Shown here: piece after piece, positions 1 through 12,585 of the stretch | How positions within the stretch are numbered: the first letter of the stretch is position 1 | Layout: the number at the start of each line of letters is the position of its first letter | Assembly (NCBI GenBank): GCA_032718475.1 | Contig: JAUCBJ010006445.1 | Span: 1 to 47,892 of the forward strand | Origin: Nemertoderma westbladi | Taxonomy: Eukaryota > Xenacoelomorpha > Nemertodermatida > Nemertodermatidae | Direction: 5' to 3' | DNA length: 47,892 nt | Notes under the pieces: model-generated | Told to the model about the DNA's origin: nothing | Seen by the model: only the letters and a program-made list of their open reading frames with translations | Databases searched by the model: none | Position numbers and translations under genes: made by a program

Positions 1-332
1 AGATAATTTGCTTTAAAGTTTGAACATTCCCGCTCAAACCTGACTGTCTGTAGTCTGTTAATCGGTCAGTAATGTTTGACACTATGGCTTCATACCAACT
101 CACTACAATTATCAATATCTGGGGGTTTTCGGGGTCTGTGATTTCATTTATGATGTTTGTCTGTCTGTCTGTCTTCTAAATTTTGACGGACAAATTGGTA
201 GACGGACAGCGATGACTCGAGAACTAAAAAAAGATCTCGCCAAACGGTTTTAAGATTTGAACTCCCCATTAAATTCTGCATCAGATGAAATAAAAAACCA
301 AAAATGTGTCAATTTTACCCAACGAGGGCGTA

Positions 333-357
333 CCCCCCCCCCCCCCCCCCCCCCCCC
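333..357. repeat. Poly-C tract (25)
   Basis: Homopolymer C run upstream of the 20-bp minisatellite, not joined to a recognised MITE end. Further such runs: 958-980 (23 C), 16405-16427 (23 C), 45325-45346 (22 C), and G runs at 31125-31140 and 31162-31180. Their exact lengths should be treated as uncertain in any assembly. Confidence 0.9.
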
Positions 358-457
358 TTCTGGAAAATGCGTATTATAAAGTCGGACAAAAAAATGTTAT
401 TCTTTTTGTAAAAATAACTATTTTTTTTGTTCGACCTTTTCATCCGCATTTTTGAGG

Positions 458-750
458 AATAGTAGAATGTAGTGTAGAATAGTAGAATGTAGTGTAGAAT
501 AGTAGAATGTAGTGTAGAATAGTAGAATGTAGTGTAGAATAGTAGAATGTAGTGTAGAATAGTAGAATGTAGTGTAGAATAGTAGAATGTAGTGTAGAAT
601 AGTAGAATGTAGTGTAGAATAGTAGAATGTAGTGTAGAATAGTAGAATGTAGTGTAGAATAGTAGAATGTAGTGTAGAATAGTAGAATGTAGTGTAGAAT
701 AGTAGAATGTAGTGTAGAATAGTAGAATGTAGTGTAGAATAGTAGAATGT
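458..750. repeat. 20-bp minisatellite, about 15 copies
   Basis: Near-perfect tandem copies of AGTGTAGAATAGTAGAATGT. The unit itself contains two related TAGAAT half-repeats. The array ends abruptly at GCCGAGGCGTGTAGCCGAGG. Open frames across it are artefacts of the repeat. Confidence 0.98.
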
Positions 751-957
751 GCCGAGGCGTGTAGCCGAGGAATAAATGCACATTGTACTATTTCGAGGAT
801 ATGCGGACAAAAAAGTATTTTACAGTGGGTCCGCCTTTTTGCGAATAAAAAAGTGAATTTTTAAAAGAAAAATAGTTATTCTCTTTAAAAAGGTAAAGTA
901 AAGATTTCCTCGGCCGTTAGGCCAGGTCAAAGTCTTAACGACATATTTCCAGTGCGA

Positions 958-980
958 CCCCCCCCCCCCCCCCCCCCCCC
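958..980. repeat. Poly-C tract (23)
   Basis: Homopolymer C run after AGTGCGA. Together with the 333-357 run it brackets the 20-bp minisatellite region. Confidence 0.9.
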
Positions 981-1415
981 ATAACTATACTCTCCATAGG
1001 GAACTAGTACTCATTCAACTACCATTTAAGGAGGCAAGGCAAAGATTAGTCCTGGCTATAGTCCCTTAAAATGCAATGCACTCGTGTCGAAACGAAAACA
1101 AACCAAGTTAATTCAATGCTACTTTAACCACTGCACCAAGGAGGGACTTACTAATCGAATAACGTTACTGTTTGTCCTCTTAGTAAAGCATTTCCTCTAA
1201 AGAGTAGGTAAAACCATTTTGCTTTTACTAAAAAAATGTGCTTTTACGATTTCTTGAAATTGTGGAGTAAAAATTATATTTTCTTTTTATAAAATAAATA
1301 GTTTATTTTTCAAAAACAAACTCTACTTATCTACATTATTATCAAAAAATAGGAATAGTCCATAAAATGTAGTTCGTGACAACAGTCTTCATGAAATATC
1401 AGATTCATTCTCCAT

Positions 1416-2247
1416 GGGAGTACACTGGCTAATAAATAGACTGGTGTACTGGGAGTACACTGGCTAATAAATAGACTGGTGTACTGGGAGTACACTGGCT
1501 AATAAATAGACAGGTGTACTGGGAGTACACTGGCTAATAAATAGACTGGTGTACTGGGAGTACACTGGCTAATAAATAGACTGGGAGTACACTGGCTAAT
1601 AAATAGACTGGTGTACTGGGAGTACACTGGCTAATAAATAGACTGGTGTACTGGGAGTACACTGGCTAATAAATAGACCGGTGTACTGGGAGTACACTGG
1701 CTAATAAATAGACTGGTGTACTGGGAGTACACTGGCTAATAAATAGACTGGTGTACTGGGAGTACACTGGCTAATAAATAGACTGGTGTACTGGGAGTAC
1801 ACTGGCTAATAAATAGACTGGTGTACTGGGAGTACACTGGCTAATAAATAGACTGGTGTACTGGGAGTACACTGGCTAATAAATAGACTGGTGTACTGGG
1901 AGTACACTGGCTAATAAATAGACTGGTGTACTGGGAGTACACTGGCTAATAAATAGACTGGTGTACTGGGAGTACACTGGCTAATAAATAGACTGGTGTA
2001 CTGGGAGTACACTGGCTAATAAATAGACTGGTGTACTGGGAGTACACTGGCTAATAAATAGACTGGTGTACTGGGAGTACACTTGGCTAATAAATAGACT
2101 GGTGTACTGGGAGTACACAGGCTAATAAATAGACTGGTGTACTGGGAGTACACTGGCTAATTAATAGACTGGTGTACTGGGAGTACACTGGCTAATAAAT
2201 AGACTGGTGTACTGGGAGTACACTGGCTAATAAATAGACTGGTGTAC
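1416..2247. repeat. 35-bp minisatellite, about 24 copies
   Basis: The unit reads GGGAGTACACTGGCTAATAA then ATAGACTGGTGTACT. One copy near 1580 lacks the last 8 bp. At every junction GTGTACT-GGG-AGTACAC can form a 7-bp hairpin with a 3-nt loop. Divergence among copies is very low, suggesting recent expansion. Confidence 0.98.
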
Positions 2248-2896
2248 ACAGTATCTCTGGGGAGAGGGATAATTATCCCGACACATTCTTCCCGTAGTGC
2301 AGGGTAGGACCATTATGACTACTTGAACTGTAGCGTTATCAACTTGTTCTAGAAACCATTATATGCCGAAATACTGAAACCAAGGTGTTGTATACAAGTG
2401 GTCAAGACGTGAGAATTTCCTAGCTAACACGAGGGTCAAAAATTACAAATGAAACAATGCATGCAAATGTAAAATATACTTTATTTAACATTAATCAAAT
2501 CACTTTTTTCTCCATGACATACCAACAAATTGATTACAGTTTATATTCTATTTCTGGGCGCTTTATTTAACAAGTTGATGTAAGAATAGGATCGTTAGAA
2601 TTGTAATCTTACGGTGGCCAACAACGGTCATCGTTTTTACAATAAAAACTCAATAGTTTTCTAAGGGAATTATCTACCGTGAACATCTAACGATCTACCG
2701 TCAACGGCGAATTCTATATATTATATTAATATTTTGCGACGGTCGTTTTAATCTCCATTTTGTGAAAAAGATTTTTAGGGTTTCAGTTTCAATTAAATTC
2801 CCTGACTGTAGTAGTTAGTCATCATATCACCGCAGAGATATGTGACTGTGCCAGATAGACTGGTTGTGTAGGCCTATCATTGAGAGAGAGAGGATA

Positions 2897-3079
2897 GGGG
2901 GACTCGAAATTACTCTAAACGCCAAATCCCATCTTAGCGAATAAATATCTCGTCTCAATGTTAAAATATAAATTAAAGGAAAGGAGAGGCACGTTATTCT
3001 AACCAAAACAATAAACGGAAATCAATTTTCCTCTGGAGATGGATTAATTTGAATAGCGTCGAAAGTCCCCCCCCCCCCC
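2897..3079 (+). mobile_element. Poly-G/C-ended MITE, copy 1
   Basis: Diverged copy of the family described at 33792-34051. It shares the 'taaccaaaacaataaac' core near 3000-3016 and ends CGTCGAAAGTCCCC running into 13 C at 3067-3079. Confidence 0.65.
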
Positions 3080-3290
3080 TCCTCCCTATTTGGTACCCGA
3101 GCATACGTTTGTAGAATTTGCTGCCCCCATTCTGCACACTTTAAAATATGAAATCGTATTAATCATCAATGTATAAAATCAAACTGTTAGGAATCCCTGG
3201 CAATGGTATGCAGTCTGACCTCGTCACTATACTACAGTATTGACCAATGCATAATGACCAATGACCTGAATAATATGCATCAGCCAATAA

Positions 3291-3407
3291 GAATTTGCCA
3301 TCAATTTTTCACGGCAGTTTGAATTTGCCTCCAATTTCCAAGGCTGATTGAATTTGCCGTCAATTTTAATGGCAGATTGAATATGCCGCCAATTTTGACG
3401 GCAGATA
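3291..3407. repeat. Diverged 29-30 bp tandem repeat, four copies
   Basis: Units begin at 3291, 3321, 3350 and 3379 with GAATTTGCC and end near GGCAGATTG, so each unit also has a small internal dyad. Copies are clearly diverged, unlike the large arrays. Confidence 0.75.
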
Positions 3408-3618
3408 CTTCCCATGAGTTTGATTTGATAACGAAGGCCGCTGTGGGCCACCCTATTATTTTGACCCTCAAGTGACGAAAATAATAATAACAATAATATA
3501 ATTAAACATGATCCATTTCAATAATATAATGAATATCTGCCCAGATTAGATCAGGTTTTACTTCGTGGCTCTTTGTCTACCAGTTGAATAACTATCTTCA
3601 CTACGATTGGAAAGGGTG

Positions 3619-4902
3619 ATGCATTCGAAAACAATAACCGCACAAATAGCATTGATATTAATAAATTATCTGTGTGGCACCGAACAGAGGTTAACTTATA
3701 GAAATGAGCCGGTTTTTGTGAGATTGCATACCGGTTACGTAGAAGATTATTATCGCAACGTGTTTATACTGATGGTTGGAGGCCAAACCTTACACATTCA
3801 ATGCGGACGATACTTCGACAAGTCTGTAGGCGGTGACCAGGATAACGGTCGCCTTCACGAGGAAGACATTAGTGCGATGATATGGGTGAAAAACAGTAAG
3901 CAGCACATCGACGACGGAGTCCCAAACTATGGATGCGAAAATAATTGCTTCGATTTGAAGATCAGTCCAAAGACGCCCGAGCAAACCGGGGTATATTACT
4001 GCGGTAGAATTGAGAGAGAAAAGAAAAAGGAAGGGTGGGCATTCTTCACAACGATGACATTCGTTGTAACAGTTTACGATATTCACGTTGTAGGGCAAGT
4101 CGCCAAAACAGAGCAAATCGTATGTGATTCCACAATGATGGGTGAATTGCTTTTAGGACTGGCCTATGGCAAAAAAACAAAGGGATTTCGTGGCAATGCA
4201 GTAAAGGTGAGATATGCCATAAGACATCATATAACGTTAAATGGAAAGGACATTATGAAGGGGTCTGGTAGTGGAGAAGTTGCTGTTGTTTCAGCAAATA
4301 CAGGTCTCTGGCTTTGTGATCTCATTCAATACGATGCAGCGGATAAGGTAGTACTTACCCCATGGCCCTTATCGATGGTGTACATAAGTAATAACCCAGG
4401 CGAATTAAATCCAAAACCACTGACGGTTTACAAAACAACACTCTCTCCTTACTATTCCAAGAGAAACCCTCATGAATTCCCAAAGTTAGATTTTCCAGCT
4501 ATCTTTGCAAAAATCAGGTTATACGAAGAAGAAACAATTCAGGCGTCGGATAAGGGTCACGATGTGAGTGGAGATGTTGGAAGTGTTGGTGGTGGAAACG
4601 GTGACGAAACCAATGAAGTTGTAAATGGAGAAGAAAATGGAGTCGACCAAAGTGGGGAAAGTGAAACTGGTGATGAAACCTACGAAGGAGATGATGGAGA
4701 AGAGGATGGAGATGATCTTTATACATTTTTCCGTCCTGGTGATGAGATACTCTATCCAGCGATAATGGCGGGTTGTTTCTTTATTGTAGTTATTATATGT
4801 TTTTGTTGCGCATTTTACAATGATCGGTGCCATAATTGGTGGAAGGAACAGCGCACCGCACCGAAAATGAATAGACATGAGCAGGATAAATTGTTAAATT
4901 AA
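3619..4902 (+). CDS. Intronless two-Ig-domain type I membrane receptor
   Basis: 427 aa. The first ATG in the frame is at 3619 and the open frame upstream of it has no ATG. A hydrophobic signal peptide (about residues 4-20) precedes Ig domain 1, with C62, W89 and C128 in QTGVYYCG, the classic V-set F strand, and an extra Cys pair C106/C110. Ig domain 2 is looser, with C169 and C233 in NTGLWLC. An acidic Gly/Glu/Asp stalk (about 312-376) leads to one transmembrane helix (about 378-400) and a short basic tail with no ITIM/ITAM. The V-set resembles CD300/pIgR-type domains in general form. Ligand and role are unknown. Lack of introns suggests retroposition or a lineage-specific intronless receptor family. 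Confidence 0.8.
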   Translation: MHSKTITAQIALILINYLCGTEQRLTYRNEPVFVRLHTGYVEDYYRNVFILMVGGQTLHIQCGRYFDKSVGGDQDNGRLHEEDISAMIWVKNSKQHIDDGVPNYGCENNCFDLKISPKTPEQTGVYYCGRIEREKKKEGWAFFTTMTFVVTVYDIHVVGQVAKTEQIVCDSTMMGELLLGLAYGKKTKGFRGNAVKVRYAIRHHITLNGKDIMKGSGSGEVAVVSANTGLWLCDLIQYDAADKVVLTPWPLSMVYISNNPGELNPKPLTVYKTTLSPYYSKRNPHEFPKLDFPAIFAKIRLYEEETIQASDKGHDVSGDVGSVGGGNGDETNEVVNGEENGVDQSGESETGDETYEGDDGEEDGDDLYTFFRPGDEILYPAIMAGCFFIVVIICFCCAFYNDRCHNWWKEQRTAPKMNRHEQDKLLN

Positions 4903-6421
4903 TTGAGAAATGAATAATTATTATTGATCAGAAATTAATTATTATTAAATATTGGTACAATGTTGTTTTAATTATTTTAAAGCAATGTGTGTATTCTGAA
5001 TTTAACAATTTTATTACGTTTTCATAATTATTGTCTACACCTGTGAACAATTTTGAAAATGACGATAAGTGTTTATAAATTAATTTTTTGCAAATTTTCT
5101 TAGTTTTATCATGTATGATAATAATGATGAAGGCATATACAGTTTTTTTATTTTATATATCATTACATCACTATTCATATAAAATATTGTTACAATGTGC
5201 TCGATGGTAAAATACTATAAAAAAGCGGAAGATGGAAGATGAAAAAGCGGATATAGAAGATGGTTTACAGCGTTCTAGAAAACGTGTTTAAATAATAATT
5301 ATAAAACAGGTGGGTTGATGGATATAATAATATATACTCAATAAATAACTCCATACATATTGCTCATCACACCAGTAAAACAAACATAATATTTACTCAA
5401 TCAAATAACTTCAAAGGAGATACAAACAGACAAAACAATAACAAAGTGCAAATTTTTTGGCTGTTTTGAAATTAAAATAAGTTAGCTACACAAGACAAAT
5501 CGGGCATCAAAAATACTTAAATTTGTGCTATAAATATAATGTAATTAATTACCCGTTCCTTTAATTAAACCAAATTAAAATAAAACAAACAAAGAGCGTG
5601 AATTCTCTAATGTAAGCACAATAAATACAAGTAGAATGAAACACCTAAATATGGCCGTTGGATACTGTCAATTAAAGTTTGTTGTATATTCTAAGCCGAT
5701 TAGGTAATCATAACGATACTTAACTGTTCGGAATCGCGTGAAAACCCCAAACCAACTGTATCTACTTAATTACATTTATTAATCGCGTTAAAAAAATAAT
5801 TTGGAACCCTTCATGTTACATGAACCGAATTTAGTGGGCACTGATTACGAAGCACACACAATCAATAGACTAGATAATAATAATCAACTACATCGTACAA
5901 TTAAAAACCCGTTTAAAACATAGAAATTATAGATTAATATTTATATTATGTGATAATAATTATTGGTAAATGTGATACTTTATTATTGATTAATGGATTT
6001 ATTATTGGAAATGTGACTATAGTAACTACATATGATAGTAATTTATGTGCATTATACACATATTCAAAATGATATTGTCTTTATCTACATTAACGATCGG
6101 CCTATTAATTATTATAGACCTGATACTAACTATTATTACATAGCGCCCTAAAAGAATAACTTGAATGACTTGAACCAAATCACAGACTACATCCAATAGA
6201 CCTGTCGCACTCACTACCGATATTCAATTTAAATAATGTAGGTAAGTATTAATTATTGTAGGTAAATATTTCATTCTCCTTGAGAAATTAACATTAATAT
6301 GTAAACGAGATGTAATATATACGGGAGAAAAAGGATAACTTTTTCTGTGATTTTACTTTTTCATGAGAAAATCTCAAAATAAAGAAAATAAGTAATATAT
6401 TTTGGTGGTATTATTTAAATA
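4903..6421. other. AT-rich intergenic stretch
   Basis: Downstream of the Ig receptor. Very AT-rich with scattered AATAAA-like sites (for example near 5340) but nothing that decides a 3' end. No gene or repeat recognised. Confidence 0.5.
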
Positions 6422-9400
6422 CTGCGACCCGCGCCTAGTGTCAGTCACACTGTGATCCGCACCTAGTGTCAGTCACAGTGTGACCCGCACCTAGTGTCAG
6501 TCACACTGTGACCCGCACCTAGTGCCACTCACACTGTGACCAGCACCTAGTGTCAGTCACACTGTGACCAGCACCTAGTGTCAGTCACACTGTGACCCGC
6601 ACCTAGTGTCAGTCACACTGTGACCCGCACCTAGTGTCAGTCACACTGTGACCCGCACCTAGTGTCAGTCACACTGTGGCCCGCACCTAGTGTCAGTCAC
6701 ACTGTGATCCGCACCTAGTGTCAGTCACACTGTGACCCGCACCTAGTGTCAGTCACAATATGACCAGCACCTAGTGCCACTCACACTGTGACCCGCACCT
6801 AGTGTCAGTTACACTGTGACCAGCACCTAGTGTCAGTCACAGTGTGACCAGCACCTATTGTCAGTCACACTGTGACCCGCACCTAGTGTCAGTCACACTG
6901 TGACCCGCACCTAGTGTCAGTCACACTGTGGCCCGCACCTAGTGTCAGTCACACTGTGATCCGCACCTAGTGTCAGTCACACTGTGACCCGCACCTAGTG
7001 TCAGTCACAATATGACCAGCACCTAGTGCCACTCACACTGTGACCCGCACCTAGTGTCAGTTACACTGTGACCAGCACCTAGTGTCAGTCACACTGTGAC
7101 CAGCACCTATTGTCAGTCACACTGTGACCCGCACCTAGTGTCAGTCACAATATGACCAGCACCTAGTGCCACTCACACTGTGACCCGCACCTAGTGTCAG
7201 TTACACTGTGACCAGCACCTAGTGTCAGTCACACTGTGACCAGCACCTAGTGTCAGTCACACTGTGACCAGCACCTATTGTCAGTCACACTGTGACCCGC
7301 ACCTAGTGTCAGTCGCAATATGACCAGCACCTATTGTCAGTCACACTGTGACCCGCACCTGGTGTCAGTCACAATATGACCAGCACCTAGTGCCACTCAC
7401 ACTGTGACCCGCACCTAGTGTCAGTTACACTGTGACCAGCACCTAGTGTCAGTCACACTGTGACCCGCACCTAGTGTCAGTCACACTGTGACCAGCACCT
7501 AGTGTCAGTCACACTGTGACCCGCACCTAGTGTCAGTCACACTGTGACCCGCACCTAGTGTCAGTCAGACTGTGACCCGCACCTAGTGTCAGTTACACTG
7601 TGACCCGCACCTAGTGTCAGTCACACTGTGACCCGCACCTAGTGTCAGTCACACTGTGACCCGCACCTAGTGTCAGTTACACTGTGACCAGCACCTAGTG
7701 TCAGTCACACTGTGACCCGCACCTAGTGTCAGTCACACTGTGACCAGCACCTAGTGTCAGTCACACTGTGACCCGCACCTAGTGTCAGTCACACTGTGAC
7801 CAGCACCTAGTGTCAGTCACACTGTGACCCGCACCTAGTGTCAGTCACACTGTGACCCGCACCTAGTGTCAGTCAGACTGTGACCAGCACCTAGTGTCAG
7901 TTACACTGTGACCCGCACCTAGTGTCAGTCACACTGTGACCAGCACCTAGTGTCAGTCACACTGTGACCCGCACCTAGTGTCAGTCACACTGTGACCCGC
8001 ACCTAGTGTCAGTCACACTGTGGCCCGCACCTATTGTCAGTCACACTGTGACCCGCACCTAGTGTCAGTCACACTATGACCAGCACCTAGTGCCACTCAC
8101 ACTGTGACCCGCACCTAGTGTCAGTCAGACTGTGACCAGCACCTAGTGTCAGTCAGACTGTGACCCGCACCTAGTGTCAGTCACACTGTGACCCGCACCT
8201 AGTGTCAGTCAGACTGTGACCAGCACCTAGTGTCAGTCACACTGTGACCCGCACCTAGTGTCAGTCACACTGTGACCAGCACCTAGTGTCAGTCACACTG
8301 TGACCCGCACCTAGTGTCAGTCACACTGTGACCAGCACCTAGTGTCAGTCACACTGTGACCCGCACCTAGTGTCAGTCACACTGTGACCAGCACCTAGTG
8401 TCAGTCACACTGTGACCCGCACCTAGTGTCAGTCACACTGTGACCAGCACCTAGTGTCAGTCACACTGTGACCCGCACCTAGTGTCAGTCACACTGTGAC
8501 CAGCACCTAGTGTCAGTCACACTGTGACCCGCACCTAGTGTCAGTCACACTGTGACCCGCACCTAGTGTCAGTCACACTGTGGCCCGCACCTATTGTCAG
8601 TCACACTGTGACCCGCACCTAGTGTCAGTCACACTGTGACCAGCACCTAGTGTCAGTCACACTGTGACCCGCACCTAGTGTCAGTCACACTGTGACCAGC
8701 ACCTAGTGTCAGTCACACTGTGACCCGCACCTAGTGTCAGTCAGACTGTGACCAGCACCTAGTGTCAGTCACACTGTGACCCGCACCTAGTGTCAGTCAC
8801 ACTGTGACCAGCACCTAGTGTCAGTCACACTGTGACCCGCACCTAGTGTCAGTCACACTGTGACCCGCACCTAGTGTCAGTCACACTGTGGCCCGCACCT
8901 ATTGTCAGTCACACTGTGACCCGCACCTAGTGTCAGTCACACTATGACCAGCACCTAGTGTCAGTCACACTGTGACCAGCACCTATTGTCAGTCACACTG
9001 TGACCCGCACCTAGTGTCAGTCGCAATATGACCAGCACCTATTGTCAGTCACACTGTGACCCGCACCTATTGTCAGTCACACTGTGACCCGCACCTAGTG
9101 TCAGTCACACTATGACCAGCACCTAGTGCCACTCACACTGTGACCCGCACCTAGTGTCAGTCAGACTGTGACCCGCACCTAGTGTCAGTCACACTGTGAC
9201 CCGCACCTAGTGTCAGTCAGACTGTGACCCGCACCTAGTGTCAGTCACACTGTGACCCGCACCTAGTGTCAGTCAGACTGTGACCAGCACCTAGTGTCAG
9301 TCAGACTGTGACCCGCACCTAGTGTCAGTCACACTGTGACCCGCACCTAGTGTCAGTCAGACTGTGACCAGCACCTAGTGTCAGTCACACTGTGACCCGC

Positions 9401-10387
9401 ACCTAGTGTCAGTCACACTGTGACCAGCACCTAGTGTCAGTCACACTGTGACCCGCACCTAGTGTCAGTCACACTGTGACCAGCACCTAGTGTCAGTCAC
9501 ACTGTGACCCGCACCTAGTGTCAGTCACACTGTGACCCGCACCTAGTGTCAGTCAGACTGTGACCAGCACCTAGTGTCAGTCACACTGTGACCCGCACCT
9601 AGTGTCAGTCACACTGTGACCAGCACCTAGTGTCAGTCACACTGTGACCCGCACCTAGTGTCAGTCACACTGTGACCCGCACCTAGTGTCAGTCACACTG
9701 TGGCCCGCACCTATTGTCAGTCACACTGTGACCCGCACCTAGTGTCAGTCACACTATGACCAGCACCTAGTGCCACTCACACTGTGACCCGCACCTAGTG
9801 TCAGTCAGACTGTGACCAGCACCTAGTGTCAGTCAGACTGTGACCCGCACCTAGTGTCAGTCACACTGTGACCAGCACCTAGTGTCAGTCACACTATGAC
9901 CAGCACCTAGTGCCACTCACACTGTGACCCGCACCTAGTGTCAGTCAGACTGTGACCAGCACCTAGTGTCAGTCAGACTGTGACCCGCACCTATTGTCAG
10001 TCACACTGTGACCCGCACCTAGTGTCAGTCACACTATGACCAGCACCTAGTGCCACTCACACTGTGACCCGCACCTAGTGTCAGTCAGACTGTGACCAGC
10101 ACCTAGTGTCAGTCAGACTGTGACCCGCACCTATTGTCAGTCACACTGTGACCAGCACCTAGTGTCAGTCACACTATGACCAGCACCTAGTGCCACTCAC
10201 ACTGTGACCCGCACCTAGTGTCAGTCAGACTGTGACCAGCACCTAGTGTCAGTCAGACTGTGACCCGCACCTAGTGTCAGTCACACTGTGACCCGCACCT
10301 AGTGTCAGTCAGACTGTGACCCGCACCTAGTGTCAGTCAGACTGTGACCAGCACCTAGTGTCAGTCACACTGTGACCCGCACCTAGT
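6422..10387. repeat. 28-bp satellite array, about 141 copies
   Basis: The unit is CACCTAGTGTCAGTCACACT then GTGACCCG. Common variants are CCGC/CAGC, CACACTG/CAGACTG, CACAATATG, and CTAGTG/CTATTG. Variants recur in blocks, giving higher-order repeats (for example alternating CCG/CAG dimers of 56 bp around 8220-8540). Each unit contains the odd palindrome GTCACA-C-TGTGAC. No unique spacers occur, so this is a satellite and not a CRISPR array. Confidence 0.98.
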
Positions 10388-11120
10388 CACGCTACCGACA
10401 CACACACACTTTTACGGTTAACCTTTATAGTCGCTACGAACCCATTATTACAGCTACCAGTATTCCTACTAACATTCGCTATTGTAATCTCCAAACTTTC
10501 GCTAATGTTAACGAGTAACCACTCAGCTAGAACGCTGTTATACACCCTAATTTACGAAGGAGTTGTACAGTTAAGGTTGTGGGTTATCTATAGTAATTCC
10601 CTTGTGTGTCTGCGGTTGCCCATTAATGGAGTCGGCCTGTCTGACAGTTAGAAATTGATGTCAGCTTCCAACAATGAATCCCCTTGTGCATTTAAGGTAA
10701 ATTAGAACTAACAAACCACGTCGCCAAAATCTTTCGTTATTTTTGAATGTAGATGCTGGCTTGGTATTATGCTATCCAATTCATGAACATTTTATATTGT
10801 CTAAAATTTTATTCATATTTGACACCTTAAGGAAAAATTAATCTGAAATAATAATATCGTCATTAATAAATTATAAACAATTTAATTACGAAACTTCCGG
10901 CATTTAGGTGTGTGCATGGCGGCTCTATTAATCATCTCTAATAACTAACAAGCCATACTGCCACCGCAACCATAAATATAAGACAAAAACAGTCATTTAA
11001 ATTAAAAAAATGTAAATGACGGTTATATGAATTCAGACGCTCCTTTCCCCAGTGGGCTATTTTTTGGTGCTGACTTTAATTACTGCTGTGTTCGAATATT
11101 ATGTTTGGTTTGTATTCTTC

Positions 11121-11180
11121 CTTGTGTGTTCTACTGTGTCCTTGTGTGTTCTACTGTGTCCTTGTGTGTTCCATTGTGTC
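11121..11180. repeat. 20-bp tandem repeat, three copies
   Basis: CTTGTGTGTTCTACTGTGTC at 11121 and 11141, with a slightly changed third copy at 11161. It lies just before the 43-bp minisatellite. Confidence 0.9.
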
Positions 11181-11253
11181 CTGTAAAAATAGCTATCCCG
11201 CATAATATACTTTTTGGTTATATTAGCAAGATAATGTAGAATCAAAAATATTT

Positions 11254-12585
11254 GGATCAGATGAATTGGGAATTACTTTTGGGTTACCCACATATAGGAT
11301 CAGATGAATTGGGAATTACTTTTTGGTTACCCACATATTGGATCAGATGAATTGGGAATTACTTTTGGGTTACCCACATATTGGATCAGATGAATTGGGA
11401 ATTACTTTTGGGTTACCCACATATTGGATCAGATGAATTGGGAATTACTTTTGGGTTACCCACATATTGGATCAAATGAATTGGGAATTACTTTTGGGTT
11501 ACCCACATATTTGGATCAGATTAATTGGGAATTACTTTTGGGTTACCCACATATTGGATCAGATGAATTGGGAATTACTTTTGGGTTACCCACATATTTG
11601 GATCAGATTAATTGGGAATTACTTTTGGGTTACCCACATATTGGATCAGATAATTGGGAATTACTTTTGGGTTACCCACATATTTGGATCAGATGAAATG
11701 GGAATTACTTTTGGGTTACCCACATATTTGGATCAGATGAATTGGGAATTACTTTTGGGTTACCCACATGGATCAGATGAATTGGGTATTACTTTTGGGT
11801 TACCCGCATATTGGATCAGATGAATTGGGAATTACTTTTTGGTTACCCACATATTGGATCAAATGAATTGGGAATTACTTTTGGGTTACCCACATATTGG
11901 ATCAAATGAATTGGGAATTACTTTTGGGTTACCCACATATTGGATCAGATAAATTGGGAATTACTTTTGGGTTACCCGCATATTGGATCAGATGAATTGG
12001 GAATTACTTTTGGGTTACCCACATATTGGATCAGATGAATTGGGAATTACTTTTGGGTTACCCACATATTGGATCAGATGAATTGGGAATTACTTTTGGG
12101 TTACCCACATATTTGGATCAGATTAATTGGGAATTACTTTTGGGTTACCCGCATATTGGATCAGATGAATTGGGAATTACTTTTGGGTTACCCACATATT
12201 GGATCAGATGAATTGGGAATTACTTTTGGGTTACCCACATATTGGATCAGATGAATTGGGAATTACTTTTGGGTTACCCACATATTGGATCAGATGAATT
12301 GGGAATTACTTTTGGGTTACCCACATATTGGATCAAATGAATTGGGAATTACTTTTGGGTTACCCACATATTGGATCAAATGAATTGGGAATTACTTTTG
12401 GGTTACCCACATATTGGATCAAATGAATTGGGAATTACTTTTGGGTTACCCACATATTGGATCAAATGAATTGGGAATTACTTTTGGGTTACCCACATAT
12501 TGGATCAAATGAATTGGGAATTACTTTTGGGTTACCCACATATTGGATCAAATGAATTGGGAATTACTTTTGGGTTACCCACATA
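11254..12585. repeat. 43-bp minisatellite, about 31 copies
   Basis: The unit is GGATCAGATGAATTGGGAAT then TACTTTTGGGTTACCCACAT then ATT. Copies differ by a few substitutions (CAGATG/CAAATG, CCCACAT/CCCGCAT) and by one-base or few-base indels. Because 43 is not a multiple of 3, apparent proteins here cycle through frames and are not genes. The array ends cleanly at 12585. Confidence 0.98.

Noticed and set aside
3607-3618. Start of the Ig receptor at 3607
   Set aside because: The codon there is TTG. The first ATG in frame is at 3619 and immediately precedes a good signal peptide.
3790-4878. Minus-strand open frames opposite the Ig receptor
   Set aside because: Shadows of the plus-strand coding sequence. 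The His-rich one mirrors the acidic stalk.
6422-10387. CRISPR-like regular array with a palindromic repeat
   Set aside because: Repeats are head-to-tail with no unique spacers, no cas genes, and the context is a eukaryotic spliced gene.
11424-12254. Repetitive 'WELLLGYPHI' proteins
   Set aside because: Translation of the 43-bp minisatellite. Frame rotates between units and indels break it.
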